From the NCBI GenBank assembly GCA_948567375.1, contig OX419756.1, positions 65,574,552 to 65,638,551 of the forward strand: a stretch of DNA of 64,000 nucleotides, in the 5' to 3' direction. Source of the stretch: Lunularia cruciata. Lineage: Eukaryota > Streptophyta > Marchantiopsida > Lunulariales > Lunulariaceae. Below are positions 33,040 through 45,518 of the stretch, in pieces (the first letter of the stretch is position 1; every line of letters starts with the position of its first letter). The notes under the pieces are model-generated. The model was not told the origin of the DNA and made no database searches. It saw nothing but the letters and a program-made list of their open reading frames with translations. Made by a program: the position numbers and the translations under genes.

Positions 33040-35818
33040 AGGAGTATGACGGAAAAATTCCGAAGATCATTGTCTTTGGGTTGGAAGGCGCAAGAGATAC
33101 AAAGACCATTTAACAACCTTGGTACGTGGCAAGAAAGTATATTTCAAGAAATGGCAAGGGCAGAAGAAGCAAGTCTTGACAGTGACCGAGATTTGCACGC
33201 AGAAGAGAGAAATTTGAAGCTGAAATTGACTGAAGAATGACTACGATTTGGGGTAATATAAAATTGTGATGCGTAGGGACAAGTTGAATGTTCCAAGTAA
33301 ATTCCCAATCCCTTTGAGTAGTTGTCCTGCAGTAATGCGTGTCTGGAAGCCCATCAAGAGTGAGATTTTCCAAAACCCCAAGGGAGTTAGAGTGTCTTGT
33401 CCAGATTTTCCAGCATCGTAGAACGAGAGAACAGATCATAGCTAAGAAGGTGGCCAATGCGCTGGCAGTGTGAGGTTTTGCAATCCAAAGATTAGATGTA
33501 GTAGCTAGAATTGAAGTCTTGACTAGACTTCATATTACATTTTTAGCATGGAACTGAGTGATCGCTACCAGTAATTGTGAAGAGGGTCCCAAGGTGGGAG
33601 GGAAGAGAGGCAATCTGGCTTGATGGACTGAGTCGGATTGGAGGTTAGTATTGGGGAGAGAAGCAGGAGAGCCAATAGGGATCACCTTCTATCGGAAGTG
33701 TGATGCTGCAAAGGAGACGGTGGAGATCTGCAACTTGTTTTTTGCTCTAAGAACAACAAATAGATACAAGGTAGAGTCCTATCGGGATCCAATCTAAAGA
33801 AGCATTGTGGGGGCGATGATGGCCATGTTCAAGCTAGAACAAACCACCTATGTGAACATGCAGCAAGCCATATTCTTCCATCAGATGTTTGCAGGAGTTC
33901 TAGTGAATTGGGCAAAGTGCTTTCACCACCGAACGAGGCAGATGGTGGTTAATTGATGAACGGGCTTGCCACCGCATTACTTTGCACCATTTGTAGCACA
34001 TTTCTACTTTGGACTAAACCTGCTGAGCAAAGAGGAGCATTATCGTATGGGGTCTCACATGCATCCGGATTTACGACGAGAAGTAGACGAGAAAGAGTGC
34101 CAATATATGCTGCATCTTCGAGCAAACAATGAATACTTCTTGAAGACCGGATAGTGGAAGGTCAAAGAAATTACCAGTCCAAAGACAAAGAAACATGGCA
34201 AACCCAAAGAAGCAAGGTCACCTCCCACACAAAGAAAGACTTGGCAGCTGATTTGCATCTTTGAGCAAACGATGAATACTTCTCGAGGACCGGATAGTGG
34301 AAGGTCAAAGAAATTACCAGTCCAAAGACAAAGAAATGTGGCAAACCCAAAGAAGCGAGGTCACCTCCCACACAAAGAAAGACTCGGTGGCTGATTTTAA
34401 AGACTACAAAGATTGTAAAAGATGCATCATCGGGATTGGAGTCTGGGGAAGAAACCAAGTTGCAAGAGGAGGAATCCGAAGAAGAGGAGCTCACCTTAAA
34501 AGGTGAGGAGTCTGGGAGCGATAGCAATGGGGAGCCAGAAGTTCAGCAATTGGTGGCGGTCAGTGAGGCTTGTCAATCAATGGTGGTGAACAAGTCAAGA
34601 CCAGAAGAGAAAGAGGAGAATCCCGGGGGGCCAAGTTCAAGAGGCCCGGACAAAGAAAGTATCAAAACAATGAAGATACAAAGATCGTGACTTTGGATGA
34701 AGGAGCCGATGACAAAAGAGAAGACTCGAGATGAAGATGGCAATGAAGAGGAAGAGAACTTTGGTGGGATATTGTATTTGACAAAGGTGGTCACACCCTT
34801 GCTAGAAATATTGAAGGATCATCGGAAGGTAATTCCCCAAGATCGTAGGAAGGGGATGAACAAGTTGCAGGTAGTGATGTATTTGATGAGTGAAGTGAAG
34901 GAGTTGCAGGAGCAACAAGTCCAAAGTGAGGAAGTGGAAGAACTTCAAAGGAAGGAAGGCTTGACAAAGAAGACTCTTACCATGTTACAAGAAAGCTACG
35001 AAGTAAAAGAAAAAGAACTGCAGAGGCAAGCTAGAGAATTAACGGAACAGGCGTTGTGGTTCAACAAGATGAAGGAGGAAGTGAGTGATATGCGCATCGA
35101 GAATGTCCATTTGAAGGCAATGACCATCATAACGGAGCAGGAGTTGGATAGTTTGAAGAAGAGTGCAGCGGCAAAAGATCAAGCATGGCAGAGAGAGTTG
35201 GCAGCCAGGCAAGAAGAAGAGGAATGATTACAAGAGCTTGTCAAGAGCGCGGAAAGGCAGAGCATGCAATATGCAGAGGAGAAGAAGATGCTCGCTGCGG
35301 AGTACGAAGACGAGTTGAAGATGTATTGTGAGGAGTTGAAGGTAGAGCGCTCTTGAGGATATGCATCGGAATTAGTGGGAGAAGTTGCGGGGAAGTTGAG
35401 AGCAATCTTAAGCACGGAGGCTGAAGGGAGATTGGAAGAAACCCGCCTACATGAGTTGAAATTACTTGTGCAGGAAACTCGGAAGAGAAAAGCCAAGGAT
35501 GTGGACATGAACACCTTGTTGATCCAATTGAGAGAACGTGTAGATAGGAAAATGTTAGACGTAGAGAACAATGTTAGTCTTAGATTAGATTTAGTCAATT
35601 CGGAGTTAGAGAAGATTTGGAATAGTGTGATAGTGGAGAAGAAACCTGATGTCGCAGAAATAAGAATTCAAGTGTCATTGGACTTGATAATTGACACATT
35701 AGAGAAGAGTGGGTCAGAAGATAGAGAGTTAGATAAGTCACTCCTGAGCTCAATTGTAGTTCCTAGCGTAGAAGTCATAGAATTAGTGAAGGAATTGGTA
35801 GAATTAGCTATACCCTAA
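33040..35818 (+). pseudogene. Element-borne gag-like/coiled-coil protein (most complete copy)
   Basis: An N-terminal module at 33640-34155 (WRLVLGREA, YRKCDAAKETVE, TTYVNMQQAIFFHQMFAG, GLPPHYFAPFVAHFYFGLN) is followed by a basic linker containing a 143-base tandem duplication (34112-34254, 34255-34397) and an acidic Glu-rich stretch. A long heptad-rich coiled coil (KELQRQARELTEQ, DQAWQRELAARQEEEE, LLIQLRERVDRKMLDVENN) then runs to the stop at 35818. From 34436 to 35818 one frame of 461 codons is broken only by TGA codons (34688, 35225, 35354). Copies of parts lie at 9862-10082, 49552-50935, 52115-53925 and 57010-57440, all minus. The function is not known. Its place beside LTRs in three copies suggests a structural protein of a retroelement. 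Confidence 0.6.
34112..34397 (+). repeat. 143-base tandem duplication in the coiled-coil gene
   Basis: GCATCTTCGAGCAAAC at 34112 and GCATCTTTGAGCAAAC at 34255 start near-identical copies that include GACCGGATAGTGGAAGGTCA and ACCTCCCACACAAAGAAAG. Because 143 is not a multiple of 3, the second copy shifts the frame. Confidence 0.8.
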
Positions 35819-35841
35819 GAAGGAGAAGTACTTATCATGGG

Positions 35842-37555
35842 ATTGGCTTACCATTTGAGTTTGGACTTTGCTAGACCTTTACCATTGATTGTGAGATATC
35901 ATTGGTATATTTTGGTTATGGTGGAGCACTTCTCAAAATGGATTGAGTTGGTGGTACTTCTTGACAAGTCCATTGAAGGGACAAATTAATTGTTCATAGA
36001 TCAAGTTCTTAGTCATTTTGGTGCACTAATTAAGCTTTTGACTGATCATTGTATAGAGTTCTTGGGAGAGTTTCAGATCTTGTGTGATAAGGCCTATAAC
36101 ACTCATTTGTGTATGTATGTGCTATTGTGATATTTAGTTTGGTATTACAAATATTTGAGAGATATTATTTATATAAAGATACAAGATGGTTGTATATTAG
36201 TCATGATTAGCTAAAGTTAATCATAGTTAAGATAGAAGGGACCTTACTTTAGAGGAAATAGAAAAGATGAGCACCATTATTTTGGATTCTTGTGTATTGA
36301 CTTGGTATTCTAGGTGTTTGGCTTTGAGGATAGAGTTGAAAACTCTTGGACCCACAAACCTTTTTTCTTTAGATTCTTCTATAGTCCAAGGATAGCCCAT
36401 GTGAAGGAATCATTGAATTAGTGGTTGGGTCAAGATAAGACCACCTGCTTAAGGGAATATTCCTATGAGTATGAATATTCCTTTAGACTTTAGACTTTAT
36501 TTGAACTGTAGCTTAATAACTCAAGTTACTCTAGTGATTAGTAACTTTGGTGCATGATTATTTCACAAGTATAAAACTAGAGGTGAGGAGGTACTCATCA
36601 TCCTTTCATTTGAAACTATCTCTTTCTCATTGAATTCTCTAATGAGCAATGGTTTGAGTCTTGGAGTGTTAGCCTTGGAAGAGTATGATGGAGTTGGGCC
36701 AATAGCCTTCTTAGCCATGGCGTGCTACCACAATAGCCATTGGAAGTTCATCTTGAGTGAGAGATAGGCCGGATCACAAGCCTTGATTGATCATTATACT
36801 ACCTCCCAAGATCACCTTGAGGTAGATGGCGTGGCAAAGAGAGTGGTTCAAATGATGAGGAGATGATTGCATAAGTATGGTTTGTAGAGAGGCTACTTGG
36901 GAGATTGAGATCTCAAGATACCATGGTTGGCCATGGGTTATTGGTTCAATTGGCAAGTCTTTTTAGCATCCTTTTCTCCTATCTTTCTACTCTATGGATG
37001 AGATCCAAATTTACCTATAGCAATTCATTGTGATGCTACTATAGTTTTGGACTTGGATGATCTAGACATATAGGTGAGTGCATATTCTTAACAAGCAGAG
37101 ATCTTTCAAAGAGTGATACCAATGGCCTTTGAAAACTTAGAATTGCTCAACATAGGGATACCTTATATCATGCTACTACATGAGGAGGAGGTTATAGACC
37201 CTCAATCCATCAATTTCATCTAAGTGACTATGTATATCTACACTAACAAACACTTGACGTTACTATAGGCCATATTATGTTGAGAGTGCATGAGGTTTTT
37301 CCTTCTAGAGTCTTCATGTTGGAAGGATCATGTGTATTCTTGTTTGCCATGCCACCTCCCAAATATTAATGGCAGTACGGACCCAAGCTTGGCAATTGTA
37401 TGTGAATGCTTACAATGTATGTTATGTGGCTCTTTTGGTAGAGCTGCTACTATATTGGTATGTGATAACTATCTGAGAGGATGGCATATTGGCATGTTTG
37501 ACTCCTCCCCTCATGGTAGTTTCTCAAGTACAATGATTATGTCCTAGATGCACTT
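35842..37555 (+). pseudogene. Ty3-type integrase with C-terminal PHD finger (copy 2), split by a solo LTR
   Basis: Core part 35842-36094: LSLDFARPLP (first Asp), WYILVMVEHFSKWIEL, FGALIKLLTDHCIEFLGEFQ (second Asp). A solo LTR interrupts after LCDKA. The same frame resumes at 36779: LIDHYTTSQDHLEVDGVAKRV (third Glu now Lys), IPMAFENLELLNIG, then NINGSTDPSLAIV and the PHD finger from 37416: CMLC, 11 residues, CDNY (second Cys lost), LRGW, then H. Its left edge follows the coiled-coil stop (35818) by about 24 bases, without RT or RNase H, so the two parts were joined by deletion or insertion. Confidence 0.75.
36095..36778 (+). mobile_element. Solo LTR inserted in the integrase gene
   Basis: 684 bases from TATAACACTC (TG now TA) to GGATCACA, closely matching 59083-59771 and the reverse of 57571-58245. 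The integrase reading is continuous when it is removed, which proves insertion. Flanks are GGCC and AGCC, a 4-base duplication with one change. A TATA-like box lies near the end of the LTR, as in its relatives. Confidence 0.85.
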
Positions 37556-37809
37556 GACTTATAGTTAGTCATCCTTTTTGTGGTATAGATTGTAGACAAG
37601 CAATTAATAGTGTGGCTTGATAGCACCTAGTCTCTTGATCTTTGCCCACCATAGGGTATATTACATACTTGGAGTAGATGACTATCTAGAGTTAGATGGG
37701 TATAATTGCCACCTAAGGAGGCAATTGCAGCACTTTAGTGTTTATGTATGAATTTTGTGTGAGTTGTGTCTCTATATTGCATGTTTTTGACAATGACGTA
37801 TATTGTGTA

Positions 37810-37871
<62 letters not shown>

Positions 37872-38300
37872 ATAGTTGTAATCACATTTGTAGCACCAAA
37901 GCTAGTTTGCTCGGACACTAAAGTTGTAGTGTTTGCAGTCATCATTAGTTTGGCAGTTGCTCATGGACTACTTGTTGGTGGTCAGGTTTCATGTTAGGAT
38001 GACTGATCATAAGGTAGGCCCTATCATTATTTGCAACTTTTCCATATTTGAATGTGTGCCATCAGCGGCACCGTTAGGGCTAGAGACCTAGGTCAAGCAC
38101 AAGAATAAACCTTTAAAGTGTAGCTCCAAAGAGCTCACTTCTTTGATGTTGAGCCTTTGAGTTTTTTGCTATGGTGGATAGAGGCCAGTGAGCATCACTT
38201 GGAGTCTCTTAGCTAGAGTGGGTGTGGCCTAATTATATCAATGCCCAATTATTGCTAGATTATTGAGTGAATGATCATGTACATACCTAATTTGAATAGA
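37556..38300 (+). repeat. 3' noncoding part of the PHD-finger element (copy 2)
   Basis: Collinear with 10964-11760: CATAGGGTATAT-A-TACTTGGAGTAGATG, then GTAGCACCAAAGCTAGTTTGCTCGG and GTAGCTCCAAAGAGCTCACTTC. It contains the (TA)n tract. No coding frame. Confidence 0.55.
37812..37866. repeat. (TA)n microsatellite
   Basis: About 27 uninterrupted TA units, expanded from a short TATATATATA present at the same place in the 11.2-kb copy. Confidence 0.95.
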
Positions 38301-39201
38301 AGAAAGAACTAATTATGGTGGCACTTTAGATATATGTATAAATTCTATGTGGGTTGTGCTTCTATAGTGTAATTTTTGACAACAATATATGTTGTGTAGC
38401 GATGTATATATGCATGAAAAACTTTTACTTTGACTTTTGGCTTCCTCCTTCGACAATCTTGATTTCAACAACCATACCTTGAGGTTTACAAAGTCAAGTT
38501 GCATTACTGTCTATAGTATTGTTAGTATTGTTGTTCAATCATACCTTGAGGTTAAAAAAGAGAGAGTTGCATTGCAATATTGTGTATAATATTAATATCC
38601 TAGAAATGCCTTGTCTCAATGTTTACAAGTAACTACAAAGAGAACAGAAAAATATGTACAAAAGTGTATCATGGCCTATATAGAGGATGAAAAATGCTCT
38701 TTGGATTTAGATGACTATGTAAAGGATATATATGATTTTATTGACATGATAGACCTATTGTTGAAATGGTGGGTGTTTTTTTATTAGAGTCTGATATCTT
38801 GAACCTCAAGTTTCTTTTACTCAAGTTCTGATGGACTATTTTAGAGATCTTGATCCAAAATCATTTAAGTAGCTCAATATAATGGACATTGGTTCTTTTT
38901 CATGTACTAGTAGATCTTATCAAGGGTCTTGAGGTGTTCAAGAAAATATATAGGAGGACTTGGATCCTTGTGTGGATCCAATTAGCCCTTGCCTTGGATA
39001 GATTTGGTCATCATGGGAATGGGGCTTGCATAGCCAAAGGCTTGAATATATGGGAAAAGAGTGCAAGGTCAACAATTGCATTCACTCAAAGAACAATGAC
39101 AACCATCTTCTCTATTATGGAGAAGGAGGTAGGATGGCCAAATAAAGATGAAAGAGGATGATTTCAGCAGTAACATTAAAAGGTTTCACAAGATGTGTGG
39201 G
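38301..39201. other. Intergenic; nothing supported
   Basis: AT-rich; the 38889-39161 frame has no recognisable motif. Confidence 0.35.
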
Positions 39202-39594
39202 TTTGGTGGATGCCACTTCTTTTTAGCTTGTTGCAACATCAACTATTGAAGGAAAATTGTATTTTAGTTGCAATGGCTCTTATTCTATTAATTGACAAGT
39301 GATATGAGATGATAAAAGAAACAATAGTAATAATATTCTTGTTATGAAAATTTTCCTTTACAACAACAACGTAAACATTAGCATTGGATTTCAAGGAGGA
39401 ACTTAGATGCCAAAAGGTACACCAATGAATGTATATCATACATAATCATATACATATACCTCCCATGACTTATTTGTCTTCTATCATCTCATATCACTAG
39501 ACCATTAATAGAATAAGAGCCATTGTAACTATAATACAATTTGCACTCAATAGTTGGTCTGGCAACAAGCCAAAAAAGAGTGCCATCCACCAAA
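39202..39594. mobile_element. Foldback (MITE-like) element
   Basis: Arms of about 120 bases: 39202-39325 pairs with 39475-39594 in reverse complement. The outer ends are TTTGGTGGATGCCACT and AGTGCCATCCACCAAA. The inner part includes TTGCAATGGCTCTTATTCTATTAAT and its near-complement. The roughly 150-base centre is unpaired and noncoding. No clear target duplication was seen. Confidence 0.65.
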
Positions 39595-39599
39595 TGAGT

Positions 39600-42500
39600 G
39601 TTGTGTTGTAGTAGTAAGTAATATATCTATGGTTGTTGGATTATATTTGCAAATGCTTGTTGTAGTTGCAGTGTTCTAAATCTTTATTGTTTTGAATTGT
39701 AAGTGTAAGAATACTTGGGTGATATGTCATGACATGACCTATTAAAGAAGTCCCTATTATAGGTTGAATTGAACCAAAAAAGAGCTTCCTATCTTTTTGA
39801 AACTAATCAATATCTCCTTGGAGATTCTAGTTATGTTCCAATGAATCATTAAGTGCAATCTTTCAACTAGGCACAATCAAAGGACAAGCAGCTTTTCAAT
39901 AAATTTGTGGCAAAGACTAGGATTGTTAATGAACATCACATACAAATGCTAAAAACTAGATAGAATTCACTTATAGAATTAATAGTTTATCTTTCAAAAA
40001 CTAGTAGAATAATATAGTAGATATTATTAGTCATAGCTAATTTTTGTAGTAGAATAAACTATAGAATTATACCAAGTCAACACACTAGAATCCAAAATAG
40101 TGGTGCTCATTTTTTTACTTCCTCTAAAGTAAGGTCCCCTCTATCTTAGCTATGACTAACTTTAGCTAATCATGACTAATACAAAACCATACTTTATCTC
40201 TATGTAAATAATATCTCTCAAGTACTTATAATACTAAACTAACTCTCACAATAGTACACACATGCACAAATGGGTGTTACCGGTCAAAGAAGATGAGATC
40301 TCATTGAAGAAATAGAAATGTCATTCTTGGGTGACCAAGGTAGGGAGCAAGGTAAAAAAGAAACCCAAAATAGAATTATGCTGCAATGTATTAATTTCAA
40401 CACCCAAGATAGATGAATGTGAAATGAAAATAAAACATTTTGAGCCTTTTGTATTGTACTCTCTATCGTAAAATGCAATATGATATGTAGTATACTTTAT
40501 TTTGTAAAATGAAATGTGATCAATACATTTATGCATGATTGTGTGTAAAAATATGAGTTTTTTTAGTTGCACTATTGAAATGTGCTCGACACATATTTAT
40601 TTTTAACGCATATTTATTTGAATTTGTTGGTATATTCACCACATGTGTATAACTTTTGTAGGTGCGTGTCTATGTTGGCAGGCGTTCCCTTGTGCAAGAA
40701 GGCAGTCCCAAGAGGTTTAGGGTCATGTTGTTTGCATTGATCATTGCTTATGTAAGTTGGAAGGCACTTGTGTAAGGTCATGGACACTCTCAGTAACGTC
40801 ATTGATGCTTTTTCTCAGGCTATTGTAGTATAGTGTTTGTTGGGTGTATGTATAGTAAGGTGTAGGAGTAGGGCCCCACAAATATATATAAATTTATACA
40901 ATTTATCAATTTCTCATGAATGAAGCATGGAACACTTTGAGCATATTTAAATTTTGGTTTCAAATTTCTACCATTCAATGAGATTTGGGATTGAGGGTGG
41001 AGTAGAGTGAGAGAGCTTCTGCCAAGTGAGTGCTTGTGCCAAGTTGTGGTTTAGGGACTGAGAGGCCCTAATCCATATCAAAAGCCATGATCATTTTTTA
41101 TTCAGTTTATGCTTTGAGATTGGGAGGAGACCTTTGTTGGGAGAGAGGATTCTTGAGTAGAGAGTTTTAGAGCAGGAAAATAGGATAGAGAAGAGAGACA
41201 TTGAGAGTGAAATTGGGAGCAAGACAAAGAGAAGGCAAGGAGTGGAAAGGAAGACAAAGAAAGAGACTTTGGAAATAGACAGATTTATCTCTTTAATTTG
41301 TCATTGGACTGGTTGATTGATGGGTCTGCTTGTCTTTCTTGTTGTTTTGTGTAAGTCGCGTCTACTTTAAGTAGATTCCAAGTTGGAGAAAAGAACTTTA
41401 AGAGATACAGGGTTCGATGTGGTTTCAGAGAATACAGTGGACATGAAGTGAATTCGTGGAGGTAATCAATCTGATTGAGTCTCAATGTCCAAGGAAATCG
41501 ATTGCCACATAAGACTGACGTGCCTCGTCAGGTCCGGTAAGTCTTTGCTGCCAACTTGGCCTAGATTAAGTCGAATTACCAAATATAGATATCTATCTCT
41601 ACAATTCTTCCTAGCTCAAATCTTGTAATTGGCGACCGCGTAAGATAACAAGAAGGATGGGAAAGCCCCATCAAACCATCAAGAGCGGTAAAGACATAGT
41701 AGTTAAAATGGAGCTAAGCCCCATTAGAATCTACACTACGCACCTTGCTAAAATCTACCTTGGCCATTCTGTCTTTGCAAGTACAGTACAGAATTTTCAT
41801 CGACATGGTGACTTGAAGGTATTCCATTGCTATCCACTATATTTATTTTACGATCGCTTATGATTGCATGTCAAATCCTCGGGCTTATGATTATCCGAGA
41901 GCCTTCTCATTAACTTACTCATTGCTCATGAAATTTTCTCGAAATGCACACCGGCATAAATTTTTTCGTGCTCTTCTCAATGTGTGAACACGTACTCGTT
42001 TATTATAATATTTGTTAGTATTAGTGATGTTATTATAATGTGAGAAAAAATTTCTCTTGTTATATCAGAAAACTTTGGTAGAATTCTTTCAGCAGTACTG
42101 CTTATATAGAGAAAACCCCTGCATATCTTACAATGCTAAGGACATGCTAATGCTCATAGTAGCTGCAAGAACTACCAAGAAAATCAGTTGATACTTCAAA
42201 AAGGTTTTTGAGACTTGTCTGTATTATTAGGAAAATTCAAGAATCCTTGACGTAAGTACTCTCCTTCTCTACGCATTTTTCATAATTTTCCAGGATAGAT
42301 AATTCAATAAAAACTAATTTAGTGCGTGAAGGAAAGATAAGTCTAAATTTCGTGTATTGTAAACGATAGTTCTACTGCAATAATAATTTACTGATCCAAT
42401 AACTTCTAACCTTGTTGTAGAATTTATCATATACATTAGTGATCATGAGATGTGTAGAAATGAGCATATGAGGCTTCAAACTAGAATTCCAAATTTCAGT

Positions 42501-43100
42501 TCAAAAGATCAAAAGAAAAATTGAAGGCTAATCAATGACGTCTTCATTTCCCTCTCCTCTTTTGTAAGAAAAGAAGTTGTATATTAGGGTAAGATGACCA
42601 TGTAAATGTGTTAAAGAATATTATAACAAAACAAAAGTTTCCTAAATTTATTGCAATTACTTCCAGTAACTCTCACCTTAACAACTGATTTCTTAGAAGG
42701 TCGTTTGAAAGAGACCTATTTTCGTTGTTTATTTCGATGACACCGACAACCACTCCACATGCATAAGGATTTGCGAACTCAACTAGAACACCAAACGTCT
42801 GACGTGATATACTTGTAAATCAATGAATGCAACCATGTACCATTGGGGAGGCACGTCATCCCATCCGACGGCTAAATTTGGCGAACTACATCGTGTTTCT
42901 GACGACTGCAAGCTTGATTACAGCAGTACATATACCAGGAATCGAGAGAATCCAAAGGAGAAGGTAGAACGGTCAAGATCATGCAAAGATCATGCGTTTC
43001 CGATCCGACGATTCAGATGCTTCTCATTCTCGCGGTTCAGTGACGTAAGGTTAAAAAGGGATCTATTTAGGGTAACGTAAGTAAATATGCGTCTGACGCC
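39600..43100. other. Mostly AT-rich intergenic DNA with repeat fragments
   Basis: No gene supported. It contains the LTR fragment at 40062-40281 and, at 41650-41735, a copy of the dispersed repeat also present at 23440-23530. Confidence 0.4.
40062..40281 (-). repeat. 5' fragment of the solo-LTR family
   Basis: This matches the first 220 bases of the 59083-59771 LTR in reverse (ACCCATTTGTGCATGTGTG..., AGATAGAGGGGACCTTACTTTAG, GAGCACCACTATTTTGGATTCTAGTGTGTTGACTTGGTAT). The rest of the LTR is missing. Confidence 0.8.
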
Positions 43101-43700
43101 TGAAAGGCATCCCGGTCAGGTTCACCGAATTACCAGAGTCTCTGTACTTTGGTTGTTCTAACTCACTGGGAACAGCAGGTAACCGGACTGCCCACCGACC
43201 AAGAGAGTAAAAGTGTCGGTAACCTCTTCAGCAACTCTAGAATCCCTTCCAAGAGAATACGACGAGACCGGTACCAGCTGAATGTGTTACCGGTGGTAGC
43301 GCGTCTGATTCGCCGGTAACCTATGTTTGGGGACTGGTTGAGGAATTTCATCGGTGAGCACACCGATGGAAACCCAAAGAAACTTGAGAGGTCCGGCTTA
43401 TGTCCGGATAACTTCGTATAAGGCTCGTTTGTCGTCCAACTTTTCCGTGAACGACAAAGGGGTTTGACGTTCGTGAGTAATACGAATAGCAATTGCAGCG
43501 GATTCATCTCCAGGGTAGTATCCATTCGAGATGAGGTTTGAGATGAAAATGTAGCTGATCGGAGCCGTCAGAAGCCTTCGCAGCTCATGAAGGCTGCAGT
43601 TAAGCGAGCTTGTGATGAGTATTGATGTGTGATTGCACGTAATCGAGAGGAGAGGAGAGAGGAAAGGAAGGAAAGAGGGGAGGATATATAGAGAGAGAAG
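43085..43700 (-). promoter_or_regulatory. Possible minus-strand promoter and leader with GGTAACC motifs
   Basis: On the minus strand TATATA at 43685-43690 is followed by a long CT-rich tract typical of plant core promoters. Downstream, GGTAACC or its variants recur (about 43180, 43219, 43280-43292 and 43315). A 120-codon frame (43525-43163) starts with an ATG but has unremarkable composition and no known family. Together with the plus-strand gene at 44144 this would form a divergent pair. It may instead be a noncoding transcript. Confidence 0.35.
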
Positions 43701-44143
43701 AGAGTGACCGTTAGGAATGTTGTCATTTCCCGGGAGTGATGCATGAGTTATGTGATGTTTCGCATAGAGTGAGTCTCGGTGGTATTACCGTTGCGGCTAC
43801 TACTGCTGAAGTTCAATTCCTTAGAATTTCATGGTGAAAGTGCGTGTCCAACATTGTCCTCTCACTTGCTCATTTCCTGTCGTCATATGTACAAGATTTG
43901 ACCTCCGAATTCCGTTTTCTGTTCATTCACCTGGTAGACGCTTTCGACATCTTAGAAGTTTGACATTCTGTCTTGTTCATGAATTAGTTCCTTCTGGTCC
44001 TGTTCGTTCACCAACATGTTTGATACCAACTTTGAATTCGAAGGGCAGTACTGCTGAGTTTCGATCGAGTTCAAAAGGAAGGGGGCGGAGTTGAATCCTG
44101 CATTCGTACGGTGTCGTCGGAATCCTTATTCACTGTGTACAGC

Positions 44144-45518
44144 ATGGCCACTGTTCAGCTTGTGAGCAGAGAAGCCTCCGAAATTTTGTCTCGTAAGTTT
44201 TCGGACTTAACGGACGACATCGACGATGACCCAACCGAGAGATATTGCACTGCTTTCTCTCCTCGTGCTGCAGTACGGTCAATATTCCCATATTCCCCAC
44301 ATCCTAGGCTCCTCCACGACGACATAGATGTCTACCCATCTACGTTCTCTCGGGAAGAGTACATGCGCTACCTTGATGAAGATTCATACATTGTGTCCAT
44401 GACTCCTCTGAGAGCCGAAATGATGATGCAAATGAAAGGCACGCCCTCGAGGGGTTTCAGACGTGGCGGCCGAGCGGAATTGAAAAGGCTGAGGCAGAAG
44501 TACTCCACAGCTAACCTCAAGCACAAGGTATTTCTGTCGTGTCTGGTCTCTACCACCTTCAGCTTCTAATGCGGCGTTCCGGTCCCTCAGCTAATTAATT
44601 GTTTCTATGCTCGAACCCGTTGTTGTGTTTCTTCTGCCTGATTCAATATGTCAAAATTCCACCAGCTCTTTTGCTGAATTGATCCGAGTGACAATGCAAT
44701 ACGTATGGGTATAAATGTATGACTCGTCTTGTTCATCAACTACCTTGTCCTTACGGGAGTTTGAATTGAGATTGCAGTTCATGCATTTGTGCGGAGCATC
44801 CAAAGCCATGTTCAGCAGCAAGCACGCCGGTGTGGCTGTCTAGGAGGGAGGAAAGATACCAGCTAGGGGCCACTCGAATTAGTTTCTGACCGAAGAATAG
44901 ACTGTCCAAGGATGTCAAGAATAGACTGCACATCCAAGGATGTCAATCTAGAGCAGCATCAATACGATCAAAGCATCTCGGTTGGCTACAAGGCCAGCCC
45001 TTCAGTAACAGGACATAGATTTCGTCTCGTACAGAGAATTTTTGTCCACAACAAACTCCATTTAAGCTGGAGAATTTTGCAGTAAACGGCATGACTGTTG
45101 GTCATGGTGAGAAGGCCTTTAGCCGAGCTTTACCAGTGAGGATATCCACCATTTACATTCGGTTAGATGGGGGCATCAAAGCGCATTGCAACTAACAACG
45201 CACCAGTGCTCCGCCTGTTGATTGATAGCCTCACTGCCAGTTGTAGGGGATCTCGCCGGGAGCTCCGGCGAGCTTTGTTCTTGAGACAGAAATTCTGTAC
45301 CAAAAACAAATGAAAATACACGTCACATTTGTCTGGAATCACCTATCTGGAGCATGGAGAAGAGACCATCTTGGTATGTGGGTGCGTTTTTTGGTTTGTC
45401 CATACCTCACCCGTTGTTGATTTGAGTCCCTTCCTAGTCAACTTGTTTCAGTGTCTCGGTTCCTATACCTGTTCGCATCTTGCAGGACGAAGATGATGTT
45501 GTCTGTAATTTCATATGA
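44144..45518 (+). CDS. Small unrecognised plant protein, two exons
   Basis: Exon 1 is 44144-44527 and exon 2 45486-45518, joined in phase 0 across a 958-base GT-AG intron, giving 138 residues. ATG 44144 has a good context (AGCATGGCC); no in-frame ATG lies upstream. The N-terminal half is acidic (LTDDIDDDPTERY, LHDDIDVYPSTFSREEYMRY). The second half carries the tight motif VSMTPLRAEMMMQMKGTPSR, then basic GFRRGGRAELKRLRQKYS. The predicted end is DEDDVVCNFI. Composition and codon use look like a real gene, unlike the surrounding repeats. I do not recognise the family, and no membrane segment or signal peptide is seen. Exon 2 is short and rests on a good acceptor (CTTGCAG) plus phase, so it is the weaker part; without it the frame reads on to 44569. 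Confidence 0.55.

Noticed and set aside
43831-44094. Plus-strand 87-codon frame before the small gene
   Set aside because: It is out of frame with the better ATG at 44144 and has no motif; most likely leader or promoter sequence.
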